The position numbers and the translations under genes are program-made. A DNA stretch of 30,950 bases. Origin: Akkermansia muciniphila (GTDB lineage Bacteria; Pseudomonadota; Gammaproteobacteria; Burkholderiales; Burkholderiaceae_C). Of the stretch, positions 8,101 to 15,698 are shown in pieces. Numbering within the stretch: position 1 is the stretch's first letter; every line of letters begins with the position of its first letter. Below the pieces are notes generated by a model. The model was given only the letters and a program-made list of their open reading frames with translations. It was not told where the DNA came from and did no database searches. The DNA lies in the NCBI GenBank assembly GCA_943327015.2, contig CALPVM020000003.1, forward strand, positions 1 through 30,950, written 5' to 3'.

Positions 8101-8140
8101 ACAGTGCAAAAAAGTGCAATATTGTGGTGAAAAGTGCCTC
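8101..8140 (+). promoter_or_regulatory. MraZ operator: four GTG-centred repeats at 10-bp spacing
   Basis: GTG occurs at 8104, 8114, 8124 and 8134, exactly one helical turn apart. Three of the four copies read AGTGC (acaGTGcaaa, aaaGTGcaat, aaaGTGcctc); the third is attGTGgtga. MraZ proteins from several bacteria bind short G-rich direct repeats with 10-bp periodicity upstream of mraZ (for example AAAGTG-type boxes in mycoplasmas and TGGG-type boxes in E. coli). The array lies 48 bp before the mraZ start, so autoregulation of the dcw cluster by MraZ is the natural reading. Confidence 0.8.
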
Positions 8141-8187
8141 TTTATTGCTGTTGGCAGGATTTTTCGCAATACAGGGGTGTGTTTTTC

Positions 8188-8616
8188 GTGTTTCAAGGGG
8201 CTTCGTCTCTCAGTCTGGATGCTAAAGGTCGGCTCTCGGTGCCGACCCGGCATCGTGACGTCTTGAGCGTTACTGCCAATGGTCTTCTTACGATGACCAA
8301 GCATCCACACGGCTGTTTGATGGTGTTTCCGCGCCCTGAGTGGGAAAAATTCCGTGAGCGTATTGCAGAGTTACCGATGTCTGCGCAGTGGTGGAAGCGT
8401 ATCTTTTTGGGCAATGCTATGGATGTAGAGCTAGACACCACAGGCCGTGTGTTGGTGTCGCCAGAATTGCGCGAGGCGGCAGGCATTAGCAAAGACATCA
8501 TGTTGCTGGGCATGGGGAACCATTTTGAGCTGTGGGACAAAGCAACCTACGACGCGCAGGAAGCCAAGGCCATGCAGGGCGAAATGCCTGATGTATTCAA
8601 AGATTTTTCTTTTTAA
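8188..8616 (+). CDS. mraZ: Transcriptional regulator MraZ
   Basis: 142 residues from GTG 8188, preceded by AGGGG at 8173-8177. The N-terminus then reads M/V-FQGASSLSLDAKGRLSVP, which fits the family. An upstream in-frame ATG at 8134 lies inside the operator repeats and would add residues foreign to MraZ. MraZ is an AbrB/SpoVT-fold DNA-binding protein that forms ring-shaped oligomers and represses or activates dcw transcription. Both half-repeats are visible: LDAKGRLSVP near residue 10 and LDTTGRVLVSPEL near residue 85. It opens the dcw cluster and is followed by rsmH after 8 bp. The four boxes upstream are its likely own operator. Confidence 0.95.
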   Translation: MFQGASSLSLDAKGRLSVPTRHRDVLSVTANGLLTMTKHPHGCLMVFPRPEWEKFRERIAELPMSAQWWKRIFLGNAMDVELDTTGRVLVSPELREAAGISKDIMLLGMGNHFELWDKATYDAQEAKAMQGEMPDVFKDFSF

Positions 8617-8624
8617 GGCATTGC

Positions 8625-9560
8625 GTGCAAGAGACTGGTCATCACACCACGGTGTTGTTGGGCGAGGCAGTTGATGCTTTGCTGGGCGATGCAGCGCATC
8701 CGTATCCTGATGCTGCGAGTGGTTTGTATGTAGATGCCACCTTTGGTAGAGGTGGCCATTCAATGCGGATTTTGTCCGCATTGAGCCCGCAGGGGCGGTT
8801 GGTTGCGTTTGACCGTGACCCGCAGGCGGTAGCGTGTGCTGCAGATATTCAAGATGCACGTTTCAGCATACGGCATGAAGCATTTTCAAACGTTTGCGCC
8901 TTGGATTCGGGCTCGGTCTCGGGAGTGTTGATGGATTTGGGTGTGAGCTCGCCGCAAATTGACAGTCCAGAGCGTGGTTTTAGTTTCAGGTTTGATGGCC
9001 CGTTGGATATGCGCATGGATACCAGCCGGGGCATGAGTGTGGCGCAGTGGTTGGCTAAGGCTGAAGTAGACACAATAGCGGAGGTGATACGTGAATATGG
9101 TGAAGAACGGTTTGCTGGGGCTATTGCAAAGGCGATTGTTGCTCGCAGACAAGCGCGGGGTCCCATTGCAAGTACTGCCGAATTGGCCCAAATCGTTGCA
9201 GACACGGTCAAAACCCGTGAGGCGGGTCAGAATCCTGCAACGCGCACATTTCAGGCTTTTAGGATTTTCATCAACGCCGAGCTTGAAGAGCTGCGGCAAG
9301 CGCTAGACGCCAGTCTGAATATTCTGAAGGTTGGCGGCCGGCTGGTTGTGATCAGTTTTCATTCGCTAGAAGACCGTATTGTCAAGCAATTTATTGCCAG
9401 CCATGCACGCGAAGAATACGACCGACGCAACCCTTTTGCAGCTCCGAAAATCATGCAGCTCAAAGCCTTGGGGCGTATCAAACCCGGTGCAGCAGAGCTA
9501 TCCGCAAATCCTCGCGCACGAAGCGCCATCATGCGTGTTGCACAAAGGATGCCGGCATGA
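8625..9560 (+). CDS. rsmH: 16S rRNA (cytosine-1402 N4) methyltransferase RsmH (MraW)
   Basis: 311 residues from GTG 8625 with AAGG six bases upstream. RsmH uses SAM to N4-methylate C1402 in the decoding centre of 16S rRNA. Family hallmarks are HTTVLLGEAVD at the N-terminus, the SAM-binding VDATFGRGGHS, GVLMDLGVSSPQID, the RGFSFRFDGPLDMRMD block, NPATRTFQAFRIFIN, and VISFHSLEDRIVKQF near the C-terminus. It keeps its conserved second place in the dcw cluster. Its TGA overlaps the ftsL start by ATGA, so translation of the two is coupled. Confidence 0.97.
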   Translation: MQETGHHTTVLLGEAVDALLGDAAHPYPDAASGLYVDATFGRGGHSMRILSALSPQGRLVAFDRDPQAVACAADIQDARFSIRHEAFSNVCALDSGSVSGVLMDLGVSSPQIDSPERGFSFRFDGPLDMRMDTSRGMSVAQWLAKAEVDTIAEVIREYGEERFAGAIAKAIVARRQARGPIASTAELAQIVADTVKTREAGQNPATRTFQAFRIFINAELEELRQALDASLNILKVGGRLVVISFHSLEDRIVKQFIASHAREEYDRRNPFAAPKIMQLKALGRIKPGAAELSANPRARSAIMRVAQRMPA

Positions 9561-9856
9561 TGCGCCTTAATTTAGTGCTCCTGTTGGCTGTATTGTCCAG
9601 TGCCATGTATCTGGTGTCGGTGCAGTATGAGTCGCGGCGCCTGTTTGTCGAGATTGAGCGTGCACGTAACCACGCGCATCGGCTGTCTAGTGAGCACGAT
9701 CGACTCGAGGTTGAAAAGCGCGGTCAGGCAACACCCGCTAGAGTGGAGCGGTTGGCCAAAACCCAGCTGCAAATGCGCCAAACGACGCCTGGCATTACGA
9801 ACTACGTTACCTACACAGAGCCACAGCGCACTAAAAGTAGCGGGGGGGCGCAATGA
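9557..9856 (+). CDS. ftsL: Cell division protein FtsL
   Basis: 99 residues: a single N-terminal membrane helix (about 4-22, LNLVLLLAVLSSAMYLVSV) followed by a periplasmic coiled-coil segment (about 25-75, RLFVEIERARNHAHRLSSE). FtsL joins FtsQ and FtsB to activate FtsWI septal synthesis. Sequence is poorly conserved in this family, so the call rests on size, topology and the invariant position between rsmH and ftsI. Two adjacent ATG codons (9557 and 9560) are possible starts; AAAGGA at 9544-9549 fits both. The stop overlaps ftsI by ATGA. A run of seven G (9842-9848) near the 3' end encodes the Gly-Gly before the final Ala-Gln. Confidence 0.9.
   Translation: MMRLNLVLLLAVLSSAMYLVSVQYESRRLFVEIERARNHAHRLSSEHDRLEVEKRGQATPARVERLAKTQLQMRQTTPGITNYVTYTEPQRTKSSGGAQ
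9842..9848 (+). repeat. G7 homopolymer at the ftsL/ftsI junction
   Basis: Seven consecutive G bases lie inside the last codons of ftsL and four bases before the ftsI ATG. They may serve as the ribosome-binding purine stretch for ftsI. Length changes would alter the FtsL reading frame past its normal stop. Such a short run is only mildly slippage-prone. Confidence 0.5.
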
Positions 9857-11586
9857 GCCGCAGTGTGCTTTTTACATCCAGCCCGTTGTTGGCGAGCCGC
9901 ACACCAAAATGGCGTAGCAAATTTGTGATGGGTGCGATGGCGCTGGCATTTTTTGGGCTTGCTGCACGTGCAGCCTACATCCAAGTAGTGGGTAATGCAT
10001 TTTTCCAAAAACAAGGTGAGGTCCGGTTTGCCCGCACCTTAGAGCTGCCGGCCAACCGTGGGCGTATTCTGGATCGCAATGGCCTCATTTTGGCATCCAG
10101 TGTGCCTGCACCCAGTATTTGGGCCATTCCAGAAGATGTGAATCTGGAGCCTGCACAGTTGCAGAAATTGGCCAAATTGTTGGGCTTGAGTGTCAATGAC
10201 CTGTCAGCTAAGTTAGGGCAGGAAGACAAAACCTTTGTCTGGCTAAAGCGCCAACTGGATGTGCCGGTGGCAAAGCAAATTGCCGAGATGAAGATGAAAG
10301 GTATCTACCAGCGGATGGAATACCGGCGCGAGTACCCAGAGGGTGAAGCGGCCGCGCATGTGGTGGGATTTACCAACGTTGAGGACAAAGGGCAAGAGGG
10401 TATAGAGCTGGCGTTTAACAAGGATTTGTCTGGCCGCACGGGCTCGCGTCGGGTTATTAAAGACCGTTTAGGGCGCGTTGTGGAAGATGTCGGCGACCAG
10501 ATACCACCCGTCGACGGGCGCGATTTGCAACTGAGTATTGATAGCAAAATCCAGTTTTTTGCTTTTCAGAAACTACGAGAGTCGGTGCGGGAACATAAGG
10601 CCAAAGCGGGTAGCGTGGTAGTGCTGGATGCATGGACTGGAGAGGTACTGGCTTTGGCTAACTACCCCAGTTATTCGCCTTCCAAGCGCACCCATTTAAG
10701 TGGTGCACAACTGCGTAACCGTGCCCTGACAGATACTTTTGAGCCCGGCTCCACCATGAAGCCGTTTATTGCCGCACTGGCAATGGAAAAAGGGTTAGTC
10801 AAGCCGCAAACCGTGATTCAGACCGCCCCCGGAAAAATGACGATTGGGGGCTCTACTATTACCGACGCCCATCCGCACGGCCTGCTAACAGTGAATGAAA
10901 TTATTCAAAAGTCCAGTAACGTGGGTACGGTCAAAATAGCCATGCAATTAAAGCCGCAGGAAATGTGGGAAATGTACACCCAAGTAGGTTTTGGACAAAA
11001 GCCCAAAGTGCCATTTCCGGGGGTGGTGAGTGGTCGTTTGCGTGCCTATAAAACGTGGCGCCCGATTGAACAGGCGACGATGAGTTACGGCTATGGTTTG
11101 TCGGCCAGTTTGTTTCAGATTGCACGCGCTTACAGTGTGTTTGCACGTGATGGGGAGCTGGTGCCAGTCACATTGCTGAAAAGTACCGAAAATGTAGCGG
11201 GTGTGCGTGTAATGGATGCGCACCATGCCCGCGCTGTGTTGCATATGCTGCACATAGCAACCGAAGAGGGCGGCACTGCGCCTAAAGCTCAAACTATGGG
11301 TTACTCGGTAGGCGGTAAAACAGGTACTGCCCATAAGCAAGAAGGTAAAGGCTATGCAGACAAAAAGTACCGTGGTTTTTTTGTGGGCGTAGCGCCCATC
11401 GATACTCCGCGTATTGTGGTGGCGGTCATGATTGATGATCCCTCTAATGGTAAATATTTTGGTGGTGATGTAGCTGCGCCGGTGTTTAGCGAAACCGTTC
11501 AACAGTCGCTGCGTATGCTGGGAGTGCAGCCGGATATGGCGGTGCAGCCAATGGTGGTCACAGAAACCGTGCCGGAGAGTTTTTAA
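9853..11586 (+). CDS. ftsI: Septal peptidoglycan transpeptidase FtsI (PBP3)
   Basis: 577 residues. FtsI is the class B penicillin-binding protein that crosslinks septal peptidoglycan, partnered with FtsW. A short cytoplasmic N-terminus precedes one membrane helix (about 25-47). The PBP dimer/pedestal domain includes NRGRILDRNG. The transpeptidase domain carries the active-site serine S300 in STMK (300-303), the SSN motif (354-356) and KTGT (489-492). All three catalytic motifs are intact. It overlaps ftsL by ATGA, and its TAA shares one base with the murE ATG (TAATG). The length is normal and no PASTA repeats are present, as expected in proteobacteria. Confidence 0.98.
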   Translation: MSRSVLFTSSPLLASRTPKWRSKFVMGAMALAFFGLAARAAYIQVVGNAFFQKQGEVRFARTLELPANRGRILDRNGLILASSVPAPSIWAIPEDVNLEPAQLQKLAKLLGLSVNDLSAKLGQEDKTFVWLKRQLDVPVAKQIAEMKMKGIYQRMEYRREYPEGEAAAHVVGFTNVEDKGQEGIELAFNKDLSGRTGSRRVIKDRLGRVVEDVGDQIPPVDGRDLQLSIDSKIQFFAFQKLRESVREHKAKAGSVVVLDAWTGEVLALANYPSYSPSKRTHLSGAQLRNRALTDTFEPGSTMKPFIAALAMEKGLVKPQTVIQTAPGKMTIGGSTITDAHPHGLLTVNEIIQKSSNVGTVKIAMQLKPQEMWEMYTQVGFGQKPKVPFPGVVSGRLRAYKTWRPIEQATMSYGYGLSASLFQIARAYSVFARDGELVPVTLLKSTENVAGVRVMDAHHARAVLHMLHIATEEGGTAPKAQTMGYSVGGKTGTAHKQEGKGYADKKYRGFFVGVAPIDTPRIVVAVMIDDPSNGKYFGGDVAAPVFSETVQQSLRMLGVQPDMAVQPMVVTETVPESF

Positions 11587-13088
11587 TGCCAGACTTTACA
11601 ACTCCTACCCAAGCAATGCTGTGGCTGCAACAGCAAGTCAGCGGAACGTTGCAGACGGATAGCCGCACATTGAACGCAGGCGATGGGTTCATTGCCTGGC
11701 CGGGCACGGTCGTGGATGCACGCGGTTATGTGGCGCAGGCTATCAACCAAGGAGCTGCTGCGTGCTTGGTAGAGCAGCAAGGTAGTGAGGCGTTTGATTT
11801 GCCAGGGGGTGTAGTAGGGCGTTATCCCGGTCTAAAGGCCGATACCGGACTGATTGCCGCAGAGTTTTTTGACAATCCATCGCACAAGATGTCCGTAGTT
11901 GCGGTAACGGGTACCAATGGCAAAACATCCACCACCTGGTGGTTGGCGCAGGCCTTGTCGCAACTGCCGCAACCGTTAACCATGCCTTGTGGTGTGGTGG
12001 GAACTCTGGGTGTTGGTCAGCCGAGTCAAGAGGTATTGTCTACCGGTATGACAACGCCTGACCCTGTTGTGCTTCAAGGCACATTGCGACGTTTTGTCGA
12101 TGCGGGATTGAAAGCCTGCGCTATGGAGGCATCGTCGATTGGTATAGAAGAGCATCGTCTGCGTGGTACCCACGTGCAAGTGGCAGTATTTACCAACTTT
12201 ACCCAAGACCATTTAGATTACCACGGCAGCATGCAGGCGTATTGGCAGGCCAAGCGCAAGTTATTTGCTTGGCCGGGTTTGCAAAGTGCGGTTATCAATA
12301 TTGATGACGGGCATGGTGCCGCATTGGCCGAAAGTTTAGAGGGGCACTTGGGTGACATCTGGACCGTATCTACCCGCCAAGGCGCACGTTTGCGCGCGCA
12401 AAACATTGCGTACCGCGATAGTGGTTTGTATTTTGAGGTGCTCGAGGGTGGAGAGTCCATTGGTTTGCAAACCAAAATGATTGGTAGTTACAACATCTCC
12501 AATGTCTTGTCCGTGTTGGGTGCCATGCGCGCCTTGAACGTGCCATTGCAGGTGGCTGTGGATGCGTGTGCCCATTTGTTGCCAGTGCCGGGGCGCATGG
12601 AATGTTTGGGGGGCGAGAACGAGCCTTTGGTGGCGGTGGACTATGCCCATACCCCGGATGCTTTGGCGCATGCACTGGATGCCTTGCGCCCATTAGCACA
12701 GCAACGCGGAGGGCGTTTGTGGTGCGTGTTTGGTTGCGGCGGCGACCGCGACACCACCAAGCGCCCTCTGATGGGTGCGATTGCCATGAAGCACGCTGAT
12801 ACGGTGGTAATCACCAGTGACAACCCGCGCAGTGAGCGTCCTGAATCGATTATTTCGCAAATTTTGCTGGGATTGGTGGAGCAAAACGCAGCAGAGGTGT
12901 GGGTAGACCGCGCACAGGCAATTGCCGAGGCTATTGCTCAGGCTGCAGCAGAAGATGTGATTTTGCTGGCCGGCAAAGGCCACGAAACCACCCAGGACAT
13001 TGCAGGCGTCAAGCATCCATTTTCAGACCATGCCCACGCCGAAAAGGCGCTGGCGGCGAGAATAAAAACACAAGGAGACACGCCGTGA
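11586..13088 (+). CDS. murE: UDP-MurNAc-tripeptide synthetase MurE (meso-DAP type)
   Basis: 500 residues. MurE adds the third amino acid to UDP-MurNAc-L-Ala-D-Glu using ATP. The Mur ligase P-loop TGTNGKT is at residues 108-114, and the central domain has EASSIGIEEHRL and TNFTQDHLDYH. The substrate-selecting DNPR motif at 412-415 is the meso-diaminopimelate signature, so the cell wall should contain meso-DAP. GKGHETTQ near the C-terminus is also typical. GGAG upstream of the ATG sits inside ftsI, and the stop overlaps the murF GTG start (GTGA). No defects are seen. Confidence 0.97.
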   Translation: MPDFTTPTQAMLWLQQQVSGTLQTDSRTLNAGDGFIAWPGTVVDARGYVAQAINQGAAACLVEQQGSEAFDLPGGVVGRYPGLKADTGLIAAEFFDNPSHKMSVVAVTGTNGKTSTTWWLAQALSQLPQPLTMPCGVVGTLGVGQPSQEVLSTGMTTPDPVVLQGTLRRFVDAGLKACAMEASSIGIEEHRLRGTHVQVAVFTNFTQDHLDYHGSMQAYWQAKRKLFAWPGLQSAVINIDDGHGAALAESLEGHLGDIWTVSTRQGARLRAQNIAYRDSGLYFEVLEGGESIGLQTKMIGSYNISNVLSVLGAMRALNVPLQVAVDACAHLLPVPGRMECLGGENEPLVAVDYAHTPDALAHALDALRPLAQQRGGRLWCVFGCGGDRDTTKRPLMGAIAMKHADTVVITSDNPRSERPESIISQILLGLVEQNAAEVWVDRAQAIAEAIAQAAAEDVILLAGKGHETTQDIAGVKHPFSDHAHAEKALAARIKTQGDTP

Positions 13089-14527
13089 GTGCTGGAACGT
13101 TTCAGGTCAGTGTGTGTCAGATTGCCGAATGGGTGGCACACGGAAAGCTCTTGGGTAGCGCTGATACATTGTGCACCCGCGTGCATACCGATACGCGGAG
13201 CATCGAGCCCGGCGACTTATTTGTGGCCTTAAAGGGCGACACCTTTGATGGCAATAGTATGCTGCACCAAGCGGCAGAAAAAGGTGCGTTGGCTGTGCTG
13301 TGCCACCCCGGTTTGGCGGCTGACCAATATCCGGCTGGTATTACAAGAATCGAAGTGCCCGATACCAAAGTGGCCTTAGGACAGATAGCTGCAGGTTGGC
13401 GCATGCAGTTTAATTTGCCCTTGATTGCGGTGACGGGTAGTAACGGTAAAACCACGGTTACGCAAATGCTGGCCAGTATTTTGAATGTGCACGCACCCCA
13501 AGGCGCAGCACTGGCTACACAGGGCAACTTTAACAACGACGTTGGCGTGCCATTAACGCTGCTGCGGATGCGTGATGCGCATACAGTAGCCGTGGTGGAG
13601 TTGGGTATGAACCACCCCGGTGAAATAGCGGTGCTGGCCGAGATGGCGCAGCCCACCGTGGCACTGGTAAATAACGCACAACGTGAGCATTTGGAGTTTA
13701 TGCAAACGGTTGAAGCAGTGGCGCGCGAAAACGGCAGTGTGACTGCCGCATTGGCTGACGATGGCGTAGCGGTTTTCCCGGCGGATGATGTATACACACC
13801 ACTATGGCAAAGTCTGGCACACCAACGCAAAGTCGTTATGTTCACGCTAGAAGCCGAGCCTGCAGCGCACACGTTGGCTTGCATGCAGGCGCATTGGCAA
13901 AACAGCGCATGGCAGGTGCAAGCGCAAGGTTTGGGGGTGGAGCTGAACTACCGCTTGCAGATTGCAGGGCGGCACAATGTTAAAAATTCACTAGCTGCTG
14001 CAGCCTGTGCATTGAGCGCAGGTGTGTCTGCTGCAGACGTGGTGCGTGGTTTGGAATTGTTTGCGCCGGTCAAAGGGCGCTCTAATGCCATGAGCTTACA
14101 GGGACTTGGGCGCGAATACACGTTGGTAGATGACAGTTACAACGCAAACCCCGATTCAGTGCGTGCCGCCATCGATGTGTTGGCCGATTTGCCTGGGCCG
14201 CGTTTGTTGGTGTTGGGCGATATGGGCGAGGTAGGAGCGCAGGGTTCCGAATTTCATCTGGAGGCGGGTCGTTATGCCGCCGAGCGTGGCATTGAGTTTC
14301 TGATGGCAACCGGGGACATGGCGCGTGCGGCGGTGTATGAGCATCCGGTGGCATACCATTTTCATGATGTGGATGAGCTGAATGCTGCCACCATCCATAT
14401 CTTGCCGCAGCTGGCCAGTGTTTTGGTTAAAGGATCACGTTTTATGCGTATGGAGCGAGTGGTGCAGGCTTTAAAGCAGCACGTTCAAAATAACAATAGC
14501 ACAGACGGAGGCTCTCAATGCTCTTGA
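13085..14527 (+). CDS. murF: UDP-MurNAc-tripeptide-D-Ala-D-Ala ligase MurF
   Basis: 480 residues from GTG 13085, supported by AAGGAG seven bases upstream and a GTGA overlap with the murE stop. The frame stays open back into murE, but that part is a shadow reading. MurF joins D-Ala-D-Ala to the UDP-MurNAc-tripeptide, the last cytoplasmic step. Visible are DTRSIEPGDLFVALKG in the N-terminal uridine-binding domain, the P-loop TGSNGKT at 117-123, the acceptor region VVELGMNHPGEI, GRHNVKNSLAAAA, and DDSYNANPDS with the C-terminal-domain GDMGE. It overlaps mraY by 10 bp. It is slightly longer than the E. coli enzyme (452 aa). Confidence 0.96.
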   Translation: MSAGTFQVSVCQIAEWVAHGKLLGSADTLCTRVHTDTRSIEPGDLFVALKGDTFDGNSMLHQAAEKGALAVLCHPGLAADQYPAGITRIEVPDTKVALGQIAAGWRMQFNLPLIAVTGSNGKTTVTQMLASILNVHAPQGAALATQGNFNNDVGVPLTLLRMRDAHTVAVVELGMNHPGEIAVLAEMAQPTVALVNNAQREHLEFMQTVEAVARENGSVTAALADDGVAVFPADDVYTPLWQSLAHQRKVVMFTLEAEPAAHTLACMQAHWQNSAWQVQAQGLGVELNYRLQIAGRHNVKNSLAAAACALSAGVSAADVVRGLELFAPVKGRSNAMSLQGLGREYTLVDDSYNANPDSVRAAIDVLADLPGPRLLVLGDMGEVGAQGSEFHLEAGRYAAERGIEFLMATGDMARAAVYEHPVAYHFHDVDELNAATIHILPQLASVLVKGSRFMRMERVVQALKQHVQNNNSTDGGSQCS

Positions 14528-15696
14528 TGTTGGCGCAATGGTTGCAAACACTGTCGCCCGAATTCGGATTTTTCAGGGTGTTTCAGTACATCACCTTTCG
14601 TGCGGTGATGGCGGCTCTGACCGCGTTGATGATAGGTTTGATAGCGGGACCTTATGTGATTAACCGTCTGCGTGAGCTCAAAATCGGGCAACCGGTACGC
14701 GGCTATGGCATGCAAACCCATTTGAGCAAAAGCGGCACACCCACCATGGGCGGCGTGTTGATTCTGCTCTCGATAGCAATCTCCACGTTGCTCTGGTTTG
14801 ACCTGAGCAACCGTTTTGTTTGGATTGTGCTGTTGGTAACTTTGGGATTTGGTGCAATCGGCTGGGCTGACGATTGGCGTAAAGTGGTTAACAAAGACCC
14901 GGAGGGCATGCCATCTAAAGAAAAGTATATGTGGCAGTCCTTGATCGGCTTGCTTGCGGCCTTGTATCTGGTGTTCAGTATTTCTGAAAACTCCAATATG
15001 CGCGTGATGGAGCTGTTTTTTAATTGGGTTGCTTCGGGTTTTGACGTAAATTTGCCCCCTAAAGCTGGGTTGCAGTTGCCCTTCTTTAAAGAAGTCAGCT
15101 ATCCGCTGGGTGTACTTGGCTTTGTAATTTTGACCTATCTGGTCATTGTAGGTAGCAGTAACGCGGTGAACTTGACCGATGGCTTGGACGGCTTGGCCAT
15201 TATGCCGGTGGTTATGGTGGGATCTGCTTTAGGTGTTTTTGCGTATGTGGCAGGTAGCGCGGTGTATTCCAAATATCTGTTTTTCCCGCATATTCCAGGT
15301 TCTGGCGAGTTGTTGATATTTTGTGCAGCTATGGCCGGTGCCGGTTTGGCATTTTTGTGGTTTAACACCCATCCGGCTCAGGTGTTCATGGGCGACGTGG
15401 GCGCGCTGGCGCTGGGTGCGTCACTGGGCACGATTGCGGTGATTGTGCGTCAGGAAATTGTGTTGGCTATTATGGGTGGTATTTTTGTGGCAGAGGCATT
15501 GTCGGTCATGCTGCAGGTATCGTACTTTAAGTACACGCGCAAAAAATACGGTGAGGGGCGCCGCCTGCTCAAGATGGCACCGCTGCACCACCATTTTGAG
15601 AAAAATGGTTGGAAAGAAACGCAGGTCGTGGTGCGTTTCTGGATCATTACTATGCTGTTGTGCTTGGTGGGCTTGTCCACCCTTAAGCTGAGGTAA
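14518..15696 (+). CDS. mraY: Phospho-MurNAc-pentapeptide transferase MraY
   Basis: 392 residues, a polytopic inner-membrane enzyme (about ten helices) that transfers phospho-MurNAc-pentapeptide to undecaprenyl phosphate to make lipid I. Diagnostic motifs are SKSGTPTMGG in the first cytoplasmic loop, the acidic pair in GWADDWRKV, NLTDGLDGLAI, FMGDVGALALG, and the His cluster in APLHHHFEKNGW. The start ATG 14518 has GGAGG upstream and lies inside the end of murF. An ATG three codons later at 14527 overlaps the murF stop and is a minor alternative. The protein is intact and the gene is in its normal dcw place. Confidence 0.97.
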   Translation: MLLMLAQWLQTLSPEFGFFRVFQYITFRAVMAALTALMIGLIAGPYVINRLRELKIGQPVRGYGMQTHLSKSGTPTMGGVLILLSIAISTLLWFDLSNRFVWIVLLVTLGFGAIGWADDWRKVVNKDPEGMPSKEKYMWQSLIGLLAALYLVFSISENSNMRVMELFFNWVASGFDVNLPPKAGLQLPFFKEVSYPLGVLGFVILTYLVIVGSSNAVNLTDGLDGLAIMPVVMVGSALGVFAYVAGSAVYSKYLFFPHIPGSGELLIFCAAMAGAGLAFLWFNTHPAQVFMGDVGALALGASLGTIAVIVRQEIVLAIMGGIFVAEALSVMLQVSYFKYTRKKYGEGRRLLKMAPLHHHFEKNGWKETQVVVRFWIITMLLCLVGLSTLKLR

Positions 15697-15698
15697 CC

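Noticed and set aside
12899..13084. Extending murF upstream inside murE
   Set aside because: The extra residues are unlike MurF, and the GTG at 13085 has a good ribosome site and a GTGA overlap with the murE stop.
13117..13884. Long open frame (255 codons) on the minus strand, antisense to murF
   Set aside because: It lies fully within murF, shows no recognisable domain and has the composition expected of a reverse shadow of a coding gene.
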